From: Desulfuromusa sp.
Lineage (GTDB): Bacteria; Desulfobacterota; Desulfuromonadia; Desulfuromonadales; Geopsychrobacteraceae
Length of the DNA: 34,632 bases
Assembly: GCA_029932345.1 (NCBI GenBank)
Contig: JAOZQF010000002.1
Coordinates: 1 to 34,632 of the forward strand
Direction of reading: 5' to 3'
Made by a program: the position numbers and the translations under genes. The notes under the pieces were generated by a model. The model was not told where the DNA came from and ran no database searches. It saw only the letters and a list, made by a program, of their open reading frames with translations. The number at the start of each line of letters is the position of its first letter. The first letter of the stretch is position 1. Shown here piece by piece: positions 8,292 to 17,425 of this stretch.

Positions 8292-9167
8292 TCATATCAG
8301 GTTATGTTTCTTTAACACTGTCTGCAGCTGTTCCAGAGTATCCGCCTGCATCGCAACTAGAGGAAGGCGGACATCAGTTTGACATTTTCCCATCAATGCG
8401 GCGGCGGTTTTAACCGGAACCGGGTTTGCTTCAATAAACATCGCCTGATGGACATCGAGTAACCGTAAATGGAGTTCTTTCGCCGCCGCCCAGCGACCGT
8501 CCTTGATCGACTGGACCATATCTTTTACCTGCTTCGGCATAATGTTCGCGGTGACCGAAATAACCCCTTTAGCACCACAAGCCATCAGTGGCAAGGTGAG
8601 GAAATCATCACCGGAGAGAACATCAATTTTGTCCCCGGCCCGAGCAATAATTTCACTTGCCTGAGTGACATCCCCGGACGCTTCTTTGATCGCCACAATA
8701 TTGTCAATTTCCGCCAGACGAACGGTTGTATCCGCACTCATATTGACCCCGGTTCGACCGGGGACATTGTAGACAACCTGCGGTAGAGCAACACTTTCAG
8801 CAATAGCTTTAAAATTCTGGTAAAGCCCCTCCTGTGACGGTTTATTATAATAGGGAGCAACCAGCAGAACTCCATCGGCTCCCATCTCTTTGGCATGTTG
8901 GGAAATCGCTATCGCTTCGGCAGTGGCATTGGAACCGGTCCCGGCAAGCACCGGAACCCGTTTATTGACCTGCTCAATACAGGCTTTGATCACCTGGTCG
9001 TGCTCTTCATAATCCAAAGTGGCAGACTCACCCGTGGTGCCACAGGGGACAATCGCATCAGTCCCATTTTCAATTTGGAATTCAATCAACTGACGGTAGG
9101 TTTCTTCAGCAAAATTCCCCTGAGAATCGAAAGGGGTGATGATTGCTACCATAGATCCTTGAAACAT
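8292..9167 (-). CDS. dapA: 4-hydroxy-tetrahydrodipicolinate synthase
   Basis: A 291-residue TIM-barrel aldolase condensing pyruvate with aspartate semialdehyde, the first committed step toward diaminopimelate and lysine. It shows PCGTTGESATL (substrate loop), APYYNKPSQEGL, YNVPGRTGVNM and the Schiff-base lysine in VAIKEASGD. The start is moved from 9329 to 9167. There GGGAGGA precedes the ATG at the right spacing, and MFQGSMVAIITPF is the usual N-terminus; the extra 54 residues in the track are upstream DNA. It follows lptM and precedes dapB on the same strand. Confidence 0.97.
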   Translation of the reverse strand: MFQGSMVAIITPFDSQGNFAEETYRQLIEFQIENGTDAIVPCGTTGESATLDYEEHDQVIKACIEQVNKRVPVLAGTGSNATAEAIAISQHAKEMGADGVLLVAPYYNKPSQEGLYQNFKAIAESVALPQVVYNVPGRTGVNMSADTTVRLAEIDNIVAIKEASGDVTQASEIIARAGDKIDVLSGDDFLTLPLMACGAKGVISVTANIMPKQVKDMVQSIKDGRWAAAKELHLRLLDVHQAMFIEANPVPVKTAAALMGKCQTDVRLPLVAMQADTLEQLQTVLKKHNLI

Positions 9168-9216
9168 GCTTTCCTCCCTGTTTAACGGTGCTGCTATAAA
9201 TGACTTGGTTAAACGG

Positions 9217-9378
9217 TTAATTACCGCAAGATCCCGGCTTCTTATCGACTTCACTATCGGCATTGACCGTAGCTGATTTCGAGGAGTCAGGCTTAACCGG
9301 TTTGACCGGCCCCTTGACCCCACAAGCATTGAGAATCAGCACTGATATAATTAGAATGATTAGATTTTTTATACGCAT
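9217..9378 (-). CDS. lptM: LptM/YifL-family small lipoprotein
   Basis: This 53-residue gene is absent from the ORF track because of its length. It reads MRIKNLIILIISVLILNAC, a lipoprotein signal with lipobox LNAC (Cys19), then GVKGPVKPVKP, the short Lys/Pro segment after the lipidated cysteine that marks the LptM (YifL) family. In E. coli, LptM helps the outer-membrane LPS translocon LptDE mature. The remainder is polar and low-complexity. Its position just downstream of argH agrees with the argH-lptM-lysA order seen in many Proteobacteria. The Shine-Dalgarno sequence is weak. I rely on the signal, motif and position together. Confidence 0.8.
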   Translation of the reverse strand: MRIKNLIILIISVLILNACGVKGPVKPVKPDSSKSATVNADSEVDKKPGSCGN

Positions 9379-9410
9379 CTCAGCTATTTTCCACGACAGT
9401 ATTTAAAAAA

Positions 9411-10781
9411 CTATGACGACTTCAAACGAGCCAGTTCCCGCTCAACCGCTTCCCGTGCTGTGCCACCGGTTGCTTTGCGGGCATTAACTGAAGCTTCGAG
9501 GGTGACAAAATCATAAATATCAGCATCGATCAGCGGGGAAAACTCTCGAAATTCAGCTAAACTCAACTCCGGAATATCCTTCCCCATTTCAATACAATAG
9601 CGCACGGTTTTTCCAACCACTTCATGGGCCTGACGGAAAGGGAGTCCTTTCCGGACACAGTAATCAGCGACATCAGTTGCCGTGGAGAACCCACGCGCTG
9701 CGGCAATCCGCATAGAATCGCCCTTAACTTTCATCCCGGCAATCATATCAGCAAAAACTTTCAGGCTCCCCTTCACCGTATCGATGGTATCAAACAGCGG
9801 CTCTTTATCTTCCTGCATATCCTTGTTGTAGGCCAGTGGCAACGACTTCATCAAAGTTAACAAGGAGATCAGATTGCCGTAAACCCGCCCGGTTTTACCA
9901 CGTACCAGCTCCGGCACATCAGGATTTTTTTTCTGCGGCATCATAGAACTGCCGGTACAGAAAGAATCGGAGAGCTCAATAAAGTCAAAGTCGGCACTCG
10001 ACCAGAGAACCAATTCTTCTGCCAGTCGCGACAGGTGCATCATCAATATGGCGGCAAAACTGCAGAACTCGATAGCAAAATCACGGTCAGAAACACTGTC
10101 GATGCTGTTCCTTGTTACGCCATCAAAGCCCAACTGTCCGGCTAGCCATTCCCGGTCGATGGGGAAGGTGGTTCCGGCCAGAGCTCCCGCGCCAAGTGGC
10201 AGGACATTGAATCTGGCACGCAAATCACGTAACCTGCTTCTATCGCGAGCAATCATTTCACGGTAAGCAAGCAGGTGATGGCTGTAGAGCAACGGCTGGG
10301 CAGTCTGCAGATGGGTAAAGCCGGGCATGATGATATCGAGATTCTCCTCAGCCTGCTGGATCAATGAACTTTCCAGCTTTTGCAGATAGTCGAGACTCGT
10401 ATCAATTTCATCACGCAGGTAGAGACGGATATCAACCGCAACCTGATCATTGCGACTACGCCCAGTATGCAACTTTCCACCAACGGCGCCAATTCTTTCA
10501 ATCAACCGTGCCTCAATGTTCATGTGGATATCTTCAAGGGCAACCGAGAACTCAAATTGCCCGGCATCGATATCCTGCAAAATCCCGTTCAGTCCGGTGA
10601 TGATCTGATCAGCTTCTTCGACAGCAATAATTCCTTGTCGGCCGAGCATTTCAGCATAGGCTTTGGATCCCTGGATGTCATAGCGGTAGAGGCGCTGGTC
10701 GAATTCGATTGAGGCAGTAAACTCCTCGACAAATTTGTCAGTTGGTTGGGTGAAACGACCACCCCAGAGCTTTTGTGTCAT
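9411..10781 (-). CDS. argH: Argininosuccinate lyase
   Basis: A 456-residue enzyme of the fumarase/aspartase superfamily that splits argininosuccinate into arginine and fumarate, the last arginine step. It shows the superfamily signature [22 protein letters not shown] and [10 protein letters not shown]. Two ATG codons are in frame: the one at 10787 directly abuts GAGGA, whereas the one at 10781 has it at normal spacing and gives [10 protein letters not shown], the family's usual start, so I use 10781. It lies about 110 bases after argG, with a repeat in the gap, and is followed by lptM. Confidence 0.97.
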   Translation of the reverse strand: MTQKLWGGRFTQPTDKFVEEFTASIEFDQRLYRYDIQGSKAYAEMLGRQGIIAVEEADQIITGLNGILQDIDAGQFEFSVALEDIHMNIEARLIERIGAVGGKLHTGRSRNDQVAVDIRLYLRDEIDTSLDYLQKLESSLIQQAEENLDIIMPGFTHLQTAQPLLYSHHLLAYREMIARDRSRLRDLRARFNVLPLGAGALAGTTFPIDREWLAGQLGFDGVTRNSIDSVSDRDFAIEFCSFAAILMMHLSRLAEELVLWSSADFDFIELSDSFCTGSSMMPQKKNPDVPELVRGKTGRVYGNLISLLTLMKSLPLAYNKDMQEDKEPLFDTIDTVKGSLKVFADMIAGMKVKGDSMRIAAARGFSTATDVADYCVRKGLPFRQAHEVVGKTVRYCIEMGKDIPELSLAEFREFSPLIDADIYDFVTLEASVNARKATGGTAREAVERELARLKSS

Positions 10782-10812
10782 ATTCATTCCTCAAAAGTAG
10801 GTAAAAGGTTAC

Positions 10813-10892
10813 AGGAGCAAGGATCAAGGTTAAACAAAACCTTAAACTTTGTCTTTGATCTTACCTTGCTCCTTGAACCTTGTTCCTTGTTC
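10813..10892. repeat. Palindromic repeat with CCTTG motifs, 3' side of argG
   Basis: The arms AGGAGCAAGG (10813-10822) and CCTTGCTCCT (10864-10873) are perfect inverse copies, and GATCAAGGTTAA / TTTGATCTTA extend the palindrome imperfectly. After it come repeated CCTTG units (CCTTGAACCTTGTTCCTTG). A related element lies on the other side of argG at 12132-12190. The role is unknown; a folded RNA between argG and argH is likely. Confidence 0.65.
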
Positions 10893-12110
10893 CTATTTCT
10901 TCCCGCGTTGAATGGCAGCAATCCGCAAACGCAGGGCACTCAGTTTAATGAAACCTTCGGCATCAGCTTGATTATAAACATCATCTGCTTCAAAGGTTGC
11001 AAAGTCGACATTGAAGAGACTGTCGGTAGCAGAGTCACGACCAACAACCCGACAGTGCCCCTTGTAAAGTTTGATGCGGGCTTTACCATTGACAGTTTTT
11101 TGAGTTTCATCAATCAGTGCCTGCAATGCGATCCGCTCAGGAGCAAACCAGTAACCGTTGTAAATCATCGCCGCATAACGGGGCACCAGAGAATCTCGCA
11201 GGTTCATCACTTCGCGATCCATGGTGATCTGCTCAACGGCGCGGTGTGCCTCTTCCAGGATAGTTCCGCCGGGAGTTTCATAGATGCCACGGCTTTTCAT
11301 ACCAACATAGCGGTTTTCCAGCAGGTCAACCCGCCCGATCCCATGTTTGCCACCGAGTTGGTTCAGTTTTGCCAGCAAGTTGGCCGGGGAGAGGCGTTCG
11401 CCATTAACTGCAACAGCATCCCCTTTTTCAAATTCAATCACTACCTCTTCCGATTGATCAGGGGCATCTTCTGGAGCAACCGTGAGGACGTACATTTCTT
11501 CTGGGGCTTCAGCCCAGGGATTTTCCAGAACATCCCCTTCAAAGGAGATATGCAACAGGTTGCGATCAGAACTCCAGGGGAATTTTTTGCTGGTCGGAAT
11601 TGGAATCCCATGCTTTTTAGCATAATTTTCAAGGGCGGTACGGCTGTTCATATCCCATTCACGCCACGGGGCAATCACTTTGACTGCTGGGTCAAAATGG
11701 TAGTAGGAAATTTCGAAACGAACCTGGTCATTCCCTTTTCCTGTCGCTCCGTGGGAAACGGCATCGGCACCTTCTTTGGCGGCAACGTCCATTTGTGCTT
11801 TAGAAATCAGTGGCCGGGCGATGGAAGTTCCGAGAAAGTAACGACCTTCGTAGATCGCATTGGCACGGAACATCGGGAAGACGAAATCGCGGGTAAATTC
11901 CTCTTTCAGATCGAGGATATGACACGATACCGCACCAGTGTTTTTAGCTTTTTCGGGGATACCATCGAGCTCTTCTCCCTGACCGAGATCAGCACAAAAA
12001 GCAACAACTTCGCAATCATATTCTTCAACCAGCCATTTAAGGATGATTGAGGTATCCAGCCCGCCGGAATAGGCGAGAACAACTTTTTTGACGTCTTCTT
12101 TTTTTCCCAT
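10893..12110 (-). CDS. argG: Argininosuccinate synthase
   Basis: A 405-residue ATP-dependent ligase joining citrulline and aspartate. The N-terminal ATP-pyrophosphatase loop is [24 protein letters not shown] and the substrate segments [10 protein letters not shown] and [10 protein letters not shown] are family signatures. The start is moved from 12140 to 12110. AGGAG lies eight bases before that ATG, giving [17 protein letters not shown] and the normal family length; the ten extra residues come from the upstream repeat region. It is preceded by the zinc-ribbon/RDD gene and followed by argH. Confidence 0.97.
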   Translation of the reverse strand: MGKKEDVKKVVLAYSGGLDTSIILKWLVEEYDCEVVAFCADLGQGEELDGIPEKAKNTGAVSCHILDLKEEFTRDFVFPMFRANAIYEGRYFLGTSIARPLISKAQMDVAAKEGADAVSHGATGKGNDQVRFEISYYHFDPAVKVIAPWREWDMNSRTALENYAKKHGIPIPTSKKFPWSSDRNLLHISFEGDVLENPWAEAPEEMYVLTVAPEDAPDQSEEVVIEFEKGDAVAVNGERLSPANLLAKLNQLGGKHGIGRVDLLENRYVGMKSRGIYETPGGTILEEAHRAVEQITMDREVMNLRDSLVPRYAAMIYNGYWFAPERIALQALIDETQKTVNGKARIKLYKGHCRVVGRDSATDSLFNVDFATFEADDVYNQADAEGFIKLSALRLRIAAIQRGKK

Positions 12111-12131
12111 TTTATTTTCTCCTGATTTTGT

Positions 12132-12190
12132 TAGGAACAAGGGGCAAGGTTCAAGGAGATCTAAAATCTAAACCTTGAACCTTGAACCTA
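12132..12190. repeat. Palindromic AAGGTTCAAGG repeat, 5' side of argG
   Basis: GGCAAGGTTCAAGGAGAT on the left pairs with ATCTAAACCTTGAACCTTG on the right, so the region can fold as an imperfect hairpin around CTAAA. It resembles the element at 10813-10892 in its CAAGG/CCTTG units. Its right end runs into the last codons of the RDD gene. Confidence 0.65.
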
Positions 12191-12820
12191 GAGTTTAATA
12201 ACATATGTACCCGCCATCCGATCATGCATACCCAGCTTTTGATCGTCAAAAGCAACCATCAGATAGCCAATACCAAAAATAATCCACGAAATAAACTTTG
12301 CCGGAGATTCACGGAATGCCGCTCGACCATAACTCAAAGACGATCCATCACAGCGAATCACCTTAATTCTCAATGCCATTTTCCCGGGAGTTTGCCCACA
12401 ATAACCAGTAAAAAACACATAATAAGCAAAACTGAGGGTAAAACCAAACAGTAGAACTAAAATAGCGATATCTCCCACAGCACCACTATGACTGGCAACT
12501 CCAATCACAGCCAGTAATGTTCCCAGCAAAAAACACAGAACAAAAACAATCAAAGCATCAACAAAAGTTGCGACCACGCGGATCCAGAAACCGGCTTTAG
12601 GCAAAGCATCAATATCTGTCCGGGTCGAAACAGCTGCCTGAACCTGTTCAGGTTGCCGTTCAAAGACCGGGATTTCCAAATCCGCCGTTTTCTCTTGAAC
12701 TTTCTCTGCGAGGGGAAAGCTCTGTTTACACTTTGGGCAGTTGACCTTCGTAATATCGACAGGTAACTTTGCATCGTCAATTTGCTTACTAAAACCACAA
12801 TGGGGACAGGTAATCTGCAT
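12188..12820 (-). CDS. Zinc-ribbon / RDD-family membrane protein
   Basis: A 210-residue protein. Residues 1-40 form an MJ0042-type zinc ribbon with CPHC near residue 5 and CPKC near residue 34. A polar linker follows, and then an RDD domain from about residue 75 with three hydrophobic segments (FVDALIVFVLCFLLG; IAILVLLFGFTLSFAYYVFF; FISWIIFGIGYLMVAF) and the motifs TGYCGQTPGKMALRIKV and RAAFRESPAKF. RDD proteins sit in the inner membrane and are poorly understood; some have been linked to ion transport. The ATG lies three bases after the argF stop, so it is probably translated from the argF transcript. Nothing ties it to arginine metabolism except this position. Confidence 0.85.
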   Translation of the reverse strand: MQITCPHCGFSKQIDDAKLPVDITKVNCPKCKQSFPLAEKVQEKTADLEIPVFERQPEQVQAAVSTRTDIDALPKAGFWIRVVATFVDALIVFVLCFLLGTLLAVIGVASHSGAVGDIAILVLLFGFTLSFAYYVFFTGYCGQTPGKMALRIKVIRCDGSSLSYGRAAFRESPAKFISWIIFGIGYLMVAFDDQKLGMHDRMAGTYVIKL

Positions 12821-12823
12821 CGT

Positions 12824-13735
12824 TTACCGTGCCATTAACGTCGCCAGAATCGCTTTTTGAACATGGAGACGATTTTCAGCTTCATTGAAAATAATTGATT
12901 GAGCCCCTTCGACAACCTCATCGGTGATCTCTTCATCCCGGTGGGCAGGGAGACAGTGCATCACAACCGCATCTGGATCTGCCAGTTTCAGCAGTTCTGA
13001 GTTGATCTGAAATCCACTGAACGCCTTGATTCGCTCCTGTTGCTCCTCTTCATGTCCCATACTGGCCCAGACATCGGTATTGAGGACATCAACCCCCTCT
13101 GCCGCTTCACGGGGGTCGTTGGTGAGGATGATATTTGCCCCCGACTTCCGTGCCAGTGCGACAATTTCACGATCCGGCTCATACCCCTTCGGAGTGGCAA
13201 TGCGCAGTTCAAAACCTGCAATAGCTGCAGCATTGATCCAGCTGTTAGCCATATTATTACCATCACCCACCCAACAATATTTAAGGTTTCGGTAGTTTTC
13301 TTTATGCTCAGTGACAGTAAACAGATCGGCAACAAGCTGGCAGGGGTGGTAAAGATCACTTAAGCCATTGATCACCGGGATATAACTATTGGCCGCAAAC
13401 TCTTCCAGTGCCGCATGGGAATAAGTCCGAGCCATGACCCCGTCACAGTAACCGGACATCACCCGGGCGGTATCCTTAATCGGCTCACCACGACCCATCT
13501 GGGTGGTTCCCGAATGGAGAAAAAGTGCGTGCCCACCGAGCTGGAACATCCCGACTTCAAAAGAGACCCGGGTTCGGGTTGAACTTTTTTCAAAGATCAT
13601 CCCCAGGGTCTGTCCTTCGAGCAAGCGATGGGGAGTCCCCTCCTGTTGTTTCTGTTTCAGCTCTCGGGTCAGAGAGAAGATTGATTCCAGATCTTCCAGA
13701 GACCAGTCGGAGAGTGCAAGGAAATCTTTATTCAT
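12824..13735 (-). CDS. argF: Ornithine carbamoyltransferase
   Basis: A 303-residue transcarbamoylase making citrulline from ornithine and carbamoyl phosphate. The carbamoyl-phosphate site is SSTRTRVSFE, with HPCQLVADL and the ornithine-site signature HCLPAHRDEEIT. The start is moved to 13735, where GGGAGA lies eight bases upstream and the protein begins MNKDFLALSDW. The track's 13768 start reads repeat-adjacent DNA. The gene lies 104 bases after argD, with a palindromic repeat between them. Confidence 0.97.
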   Translation of the reverse strand: MNKDFLALSDWSLEDLESIFSLTRELKQKQQEGTPHRLLEGQTLGMIFEKSSTRTRVSFEVGMFQLGGHALFLHSGTTQMGRGEPIKDTARVMSGYCDGVMARTYSHAALEEFAANSYIPVINGLSDLYHPCQLVADLFTVTEHKENYRNLKYCWVGDGNNMANSWINAAAIAGFELRIATPKGYEPDREIVALARKSGANIILTNDPREAAEGVDVLNTDVWASMGHEEEQQERIKAFSGFQINSELLKLADPDAVVMHCLPAHRDEEITDEVVEGAQSIIFNEAENRLHVQKAILATLMAR

Positions 13736-13762
13736 TGATTTATTCTCCCAAGAAAAATCATT

Positions 13763-13833
13763 AACCACAGGGGCACGGAGACACAGAGAGAACCTCTTTG
13801 ATTTTTCTCAGTGACTCTGTGTCTTCTGTGGTT
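13763..13833. repeat. ACCACAG...CTGTGGT palindromic repeat, copy 1
   Basis: AACCACAGGGGCACGGAGAC on the left is inversely matched, with mismatches, by GACTCTGTGTCTTCTGTGGTT on the right, giving a hairpin of about 70 bases between argD and argF. A second member of the same family lies at 28113-28210. From general knowledge, repeats with AACCACAGAG ends occur in many bacterial genomes, including Deltaproteobacteria; their function is not settled. Confidence 0.8.
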
Positions 13834-13839
13834 CAAAGG

Positions 13840-15033
13840 CTATAGTTCTTTAAAAATCCCGTCCAAAATTTCAATCATCTGATCAACTTCACCTGTGGTC
13901 ACGATCAATGGCGGCACAAAGCGGAGGATTTTCCCGGCAGTACAATTAATTAACAGACCTCGGTTCAGGGCAGTTTTGACAATCTCTCCCCCCTCGATCG
14001 TCAGTTCCATCCCCACCATCAATCCGCGTCCACGGACCTGAGCAACAAAAGAGTATTTAGTTTGTAATTGTTCCAGTCTGGTTCGCAGGTAGTCACCCAT
14101 GGTGACACTATTCTTCAGAACATCGCCGTTGATGAACACCTTCATTGCGGCGACTGCGGCAGCAGCCAGAAGGGGATTTCCGCCAAAGGTTGAACCGTGG
14201 GTGCCAGGTCCAAGAGCTGTGGCGTACTTTTCTCTGGTGACCATGGCGCCGATAGGGGGGCCAGCAGCCAGTGCTTTGGCCAGAGTCATCACATCGGGTT
14301 CAACTCCATCGTGTTGATAGGCGAACAGCTTTCCGGTGCGACCAAGGCCAACCTGAACTTCATCAAAAATCAGCAGTAATTCATTTTGATCACATAATTC
14401 CCGAACCGCTTGAAGATATCCTGCTGGTGGGATGTTGATTCCCCCTTCGCCCTGAATCGGTTCCAGCATGATGGCGCAAGTTTTTGAGCTGATTGCTGTT
14501 TTGATCGCTTCGATATCACCAAAAGGGACAAATTTGAATCCCGGCAACAATGGACCAAAACCATTGCAGATTTTTTCCTGGTTGGTGGCACTGATTGTCG
14601 CGATAGTCCGACCGTGAAAAGAGTTTTCAGCGGTGATGATTTCAAACCGATCATCACCGTGGTTATCGAGACTGTATTTTCGTACCAGCTTCAGGGCGGC
14701 CTCGTTGGCTTCAGCTCCCGAATTACAGAAAAAGACCCGATCACCAAATGAGTGTTCACAGAGCATCTCTGCCAGTTCAATCTGCTGTGGAATATGATAA
14801 AAATTCGAGCAGTGGAGTAATCTGCCCGCCTGATCCTGTAATGCCTTAACAATATCGGGATGACAATGGCCAAGATTGTTGACGGCAACCCCGGCAAGGA
14901 AATCGAGGTATTTTTTGCCATCAATATCGGTCAACCAGCACCCTTTACCGCTGCTGGCAACCAGAGGATAACGACCGTAGGTTCCGGCAACATGAGCCAG
15001 TCCCCGGTCAATCCAGTTTTGAGAGTTGTCCAT
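13840..15033 (-). CDS. argD: Acetylornithine aminotransferase
   Basis: A 397-residue class III PLP aminotransferase that converts N-acetylglutamate semialdehyde to N-acetylornithine. The PLP lysine lies in TLAKALAAGPPIGAM; FDEVQVGLGRTGKLFAYQ and FCNSGAEANEAALKL are the expected cofactor segments. The ATG at 15033 shares one base with the argB stop (TGATG), and GAGGT sits eight bases upstream; a GTG one codon earlier is possible. The overlap indicates translational coupling to argB. Enzymes of this family often also accept succinyl-diaminopimelate precursors, but with dapL present that role is not needed here. Confidence 0.96.
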   Translation of the reverse strand: MDNSQNWIDRGLAHVAGTYGRYPLVASSGKGCWLTDIDGKKYLDFLAGVAVNNLGHCHPDIVKALQDQAGRLLHCSNFYHIPQQIELAEMLCEHSFGDRVFFCNSGAEANEAALKLVRKYSLDNHGDDRFEIITAENSFHGRTIATISATNQEKICNGFGPLLPGFKFVPFGDIEAIKTAISSKTCAIMLEPIQGEGGINIPPAGYLQAVRELCDQNELLLIFDEVQVGLGRTGKLFAYQHDGVEPDVMTLAKALAAGPPIGAMVTREKYATALGPGTHGSTFGGNPLLAAAAVAAMKVFINGDVLKNSVTMGDYLRTRLEQLQTKYSFVAQVRGRGLMVGMELTIEGGEIVKTALNRGLLINCTAGKILRFVPPLIVTTGEVDQMIEILDGIFKEL

Positions 15034-15926
15034 CACTTATACCTCGCCACCACAGTACCGATTCCTTTGTCGGTAAACATTTCCAGCAGGCAGGCGTGTT
15101 CCATCCGCCCATCAACGATGTGGGCTCTGGTAATCCCCTCTTCAACGGCATCGACACAACAGTTCACTTTCGGAATCATGCCACCGGAGATGGTGCCGTT
15201 GTTGATCAGATCGGGAACCCGCTGAATATCGATGGTAGAGATGAGTTTACCCTGCTTATCCTTGACCCCTTCAATATCGGTCAGCAGAATTAATTTCTCA
15301 GCTTTGAGTGCTCCGGCAATTCTTCCAGCGACCAGATCGGCATTGATATTATAGGTTTCACCATTGAGGCCACCGCCGATGGGAGCAATGACCGGAATGA
15401 AGTTGTTTTCTTTCAGACTTTCAATAATAGTCGGGTCTACCAGTTCAACTTCTCCGACCATGCCGATATCGATAATCTCCGGAGTCAGTGTATCTGGATT
15501 GACCGCAGTCATCTCCAATTTTCTGGCCTGAATCAAACCACCATCCTTGCCGGTAATACCCACCGCCTTGCCACCGTAGCGATTAATATTGGTGACAATC
15601 TCTTTATTGACCTTACCACCAAGAACCATTTCGACCACATCCATCGTCTCGCTATCGGTCACCCGCATCCCCTGAATAAACTGGCTCTCGATTTTCATTG
15701 CCTCAAGAACTTTGCCGATCTGTGGACCGCCGCCGTGCACGACAACCGGATTGAGACCGATATATTTCATCATAATGACATCACGGGCAAAGCTCTCTTT
15801 CAGGTGCTCTTCAACCATGGCATTACCACCATATTTGATGACAATGGTTTTCCCGGAAAAACGCTTGATCCAGGGGAGCGTTTCCATCAGCACATTGGCT
15901 TTTTTGATCAATTCTTCCATTGCCAT
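15033..15926 (-). CDS. argB: Acetylglutamate kinase
   Basis: A 297-residue amino-acid kinase that phosphorylates N-acetylglutamate, usually the arginine-sensitive step. It shows [10 protein letters not shown] near residue 28 (phosphate binding), [11 protein letters not shown] and the C-terminal [18 protein letters not shown]. The N-terminal helix ([18 protein letters not shown]) before the kinase core is typical of arginine-inhibited hexameric enzymes, so feedback control is likely but inferred. It heads the arg run, with the palindromic element at 15973-16097 separating it from hslU. It overlaps argD by one base. Confidence 0.96.
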   Translation of the reverse strand: MAMEELIKKANVLMETLPWIKRFSGKTIVIKYGGNAMVEEHLKESFARDVIMMKYIGLNPVVVHGGGPQIGKVLEAMKIESQFIQGMRVTDSETMDVVEMVLGGKVNKEIVTNINRYGGKAVGITGKDGGLIQARKLEMTAVNPDTLTPEIIDIGMVGEVELVDPTIIESLKENNFIPVIAPIGGGLNGETYNINADLVAGRIAGALKAEKLILLTDIEGVKDKQGKLISTIDIQRVPDLINNGTISGGMIPKVNCCVDAVEEGITRAHIVDGRMEHACLLEMFTDKGIGTVVARYK

Positions 15927-15972
15927 GATTTTATAACCTTTTTACCGAATAATGAGTCGCTAAACAAATAAA

Positions 15973-16097
15973 ATGGCTAAGCAAAAATTTCGTCCTGCAA
16001 GGCGTAGTGGTTTTTCATGGGTGAAGGCCTGCATAGAGCAGGTCGAGGTCATGAAAAACTGCGACAACACCGCAGGGCGGACTTTTTGCGACGCCAT
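15973..16097. repeat. Long imperfect palindromic repeat between hslU and argB
   Basis: The left arm (ATGGCTAAGCAAAAATTTCG... to TTTTTCATG) and right arm (CATGAAAAACTGCG... to GCGACGCCAT) are inverse copies with several mismatches over about 47 bases each. The centre holds its own hairpin, GCCTGC-ATAGA-GCAGGT. The right end touches the hslU stop codon. It resembles an intergenic repeat unit rather than a classical terminator. It could fold strongly in the hslU 3' RNA and so separate hslU from argB transcription. Confidence 0.75.
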
Positions 16098-17425
16098 TAT
16101 AATATATAGCGCGACAGATCCTCGTCCTGACTGATTTCAGCCAGCCGCTGCTGAACATCTTTGGCAGCAATGTTCACTTGCTTTTCCGACAACTCCGGGG
16201 CAGTGAAAGAGAGCTCTTCCAGAAGTTTTTCCAGAATCGTGTGGAGACGTCTCGCACCGATATTCTCCGTCCGGTCGTTAACTGTTTTGGCGATCTTTGC
16301 CATTTCGTGAATCGCCTCATCTTCAAAATCGAGTTGAATCGCTTCCGTCTTCATCAACTCTTTGTATTGGCGAATCAAAGCATTTTTCGGCTCGGTGAGA
16401 ATGCGATAGAAATCGTTTTCTCCCAAGCTGTCCAGTTCAACCCGGATCGGAAAGCGACCCTGCAGCTCCGGGATCAGGTCGGCTGGCTTGGCAGTATGAA
16501 ATGCCCCCGCAGCAATAAACAGGATATGGTCCGTTTTGATCGAACCATGTTTGGTGCTGACGGTACTCCCCTCGACAATCGGCAGAATATCCCGCTGAAC
16601 CCCCTCACGGGAAACCTCGGGACCGTGTGTCCCTTCCCGGCTGGCAATCTTATCTATTTCATCGATAAAGATAATCCCATTCTGTTCCGCCCGCTCACGA
16701 GCCAGAGTTGTGACATTCTCCATATCGATCAATTTTTCCGCCTCAGATTCAATCAGGCTTTCACGTGCCTCGCTAACTTTGACCCGCTTATGTTTGGAGC
16801 TTTTAGGGAAGAGGTTACCGAACATCTCTTTGATGTTCATCCCCATCTCCTCATTTCCCTGCGGTGTAAAAACCCCCATGGCCGGCATACTACTCACCTC
16901 TATCTCCAGCTCAACGAAGCGCTCTTCCATCTCCCCCAGGCGCAATAGTTTCCGTAATCTATCACGGGTATGTTGCCGTTGTTCCTGTTTGTCGGGAGAT
17001 TGATCTGTTTCTCCGGGAAGCAGCAGATCAAGAAGTCTCTCTTCAGCATTCGCTTCCGCTTTGAGTTGCATCTTTTTCGCTTCTTCCTCTTTAACCATAT
17101 GGATTGCCAGTTCCAGAAGGTCACGAACCATACTTTCTACATCACGCCCGACATAGCCAACTTCAGTAAATTTACTCGCTTCTACTTTGATAAAAGGGGC
17201 CTGTGCCAGCTTTGCCAAACGACGGGCAATTTCGGTTTTTCCCACCCCGGTTGGACCAATCATGATGATATTTTTTGGTGCGATCTCATCACGCAACTCA
17301 GCCGGAACCTGCTGACGTCGCCAGCGATTTCTTAAGGCCACCGCAACGGCACGTTTGGCATCATCCTGACCGATAATATAGCGATCAAGTTCAGAAACGA
17401 TCTCTCTGGGAGTAAAATTATTCAC
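16097..17425 (-). CDS. hslU: HslU ATPase of the HslUV protease
   Basis: A 442-residue AAA+ unfoldase that feeds substrates into the HslV peptidase in the cytoplasm. Walker A is GPTGVGKTE near residue 56 and Walker B is [11 protein letters not shown]. The protein starts [20 protein letters not shown], the standard HslU N-terminus, and ends in SRYIL, the C-terminal tail that docks into HslV. The inserted I-domain, around 110-240, is rich in charged residues. The start is a GTG overlapping the hslV stop (GTGA), with GAGG seven bases upstream, so the two are translationally coupled. Confidence 0.97.
   Translation of the reverse strand: MNNFTPREIVSELDRYIIGQDDAKRAVAVALRNRWRRQQVPAELRDEIAPKNIIMIGPTGVGKTEIARRLAKLAQAPFIKVEASKFTEVGYVGRDVESMVRDLLELAIHMVKEEEAKKMQLKAEANAEERLLDLLLPGETDQSPDKQEQRQHTRDRLRKLLRLGEMEERFVELEIEVSSMPAMGVFTPQGNEEMGMNIKEMFGNLFPKSSKHKRVKVSEARESLIESEAEKLIDMENVTTLARERAEQNGIIFIDEIDKIASREGTHGPEVSREGVQRDILPIVEGSTVSTKHGSIKTDHILFIAAGAFHTAKPADLIPELQGRFPIRVELDSLGENDFYRILTEPKNALIRQYKELMKTEAIQLDFEDEAIHEMAKIAKTVNDRTENIGARRLHTILEKLLEELSFTAPELSEKQVNIAAKDVQQRLAEISQDEDLSRYIL

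Noticed and set aside
10746-12050. 434-residue plus-strand ORF opposite argG and the argG-argH gap
   Set aside because: It is the reverse shadow of argG, which has strong family motifs; the antisense translation has no recognisable domain and crosses a repeat.
16178-16948. 256-residue plus-strand ORF opposite hslU
   Set aside because: Antisense shadow of a certain gene; its composition mirrors the complementary codons.
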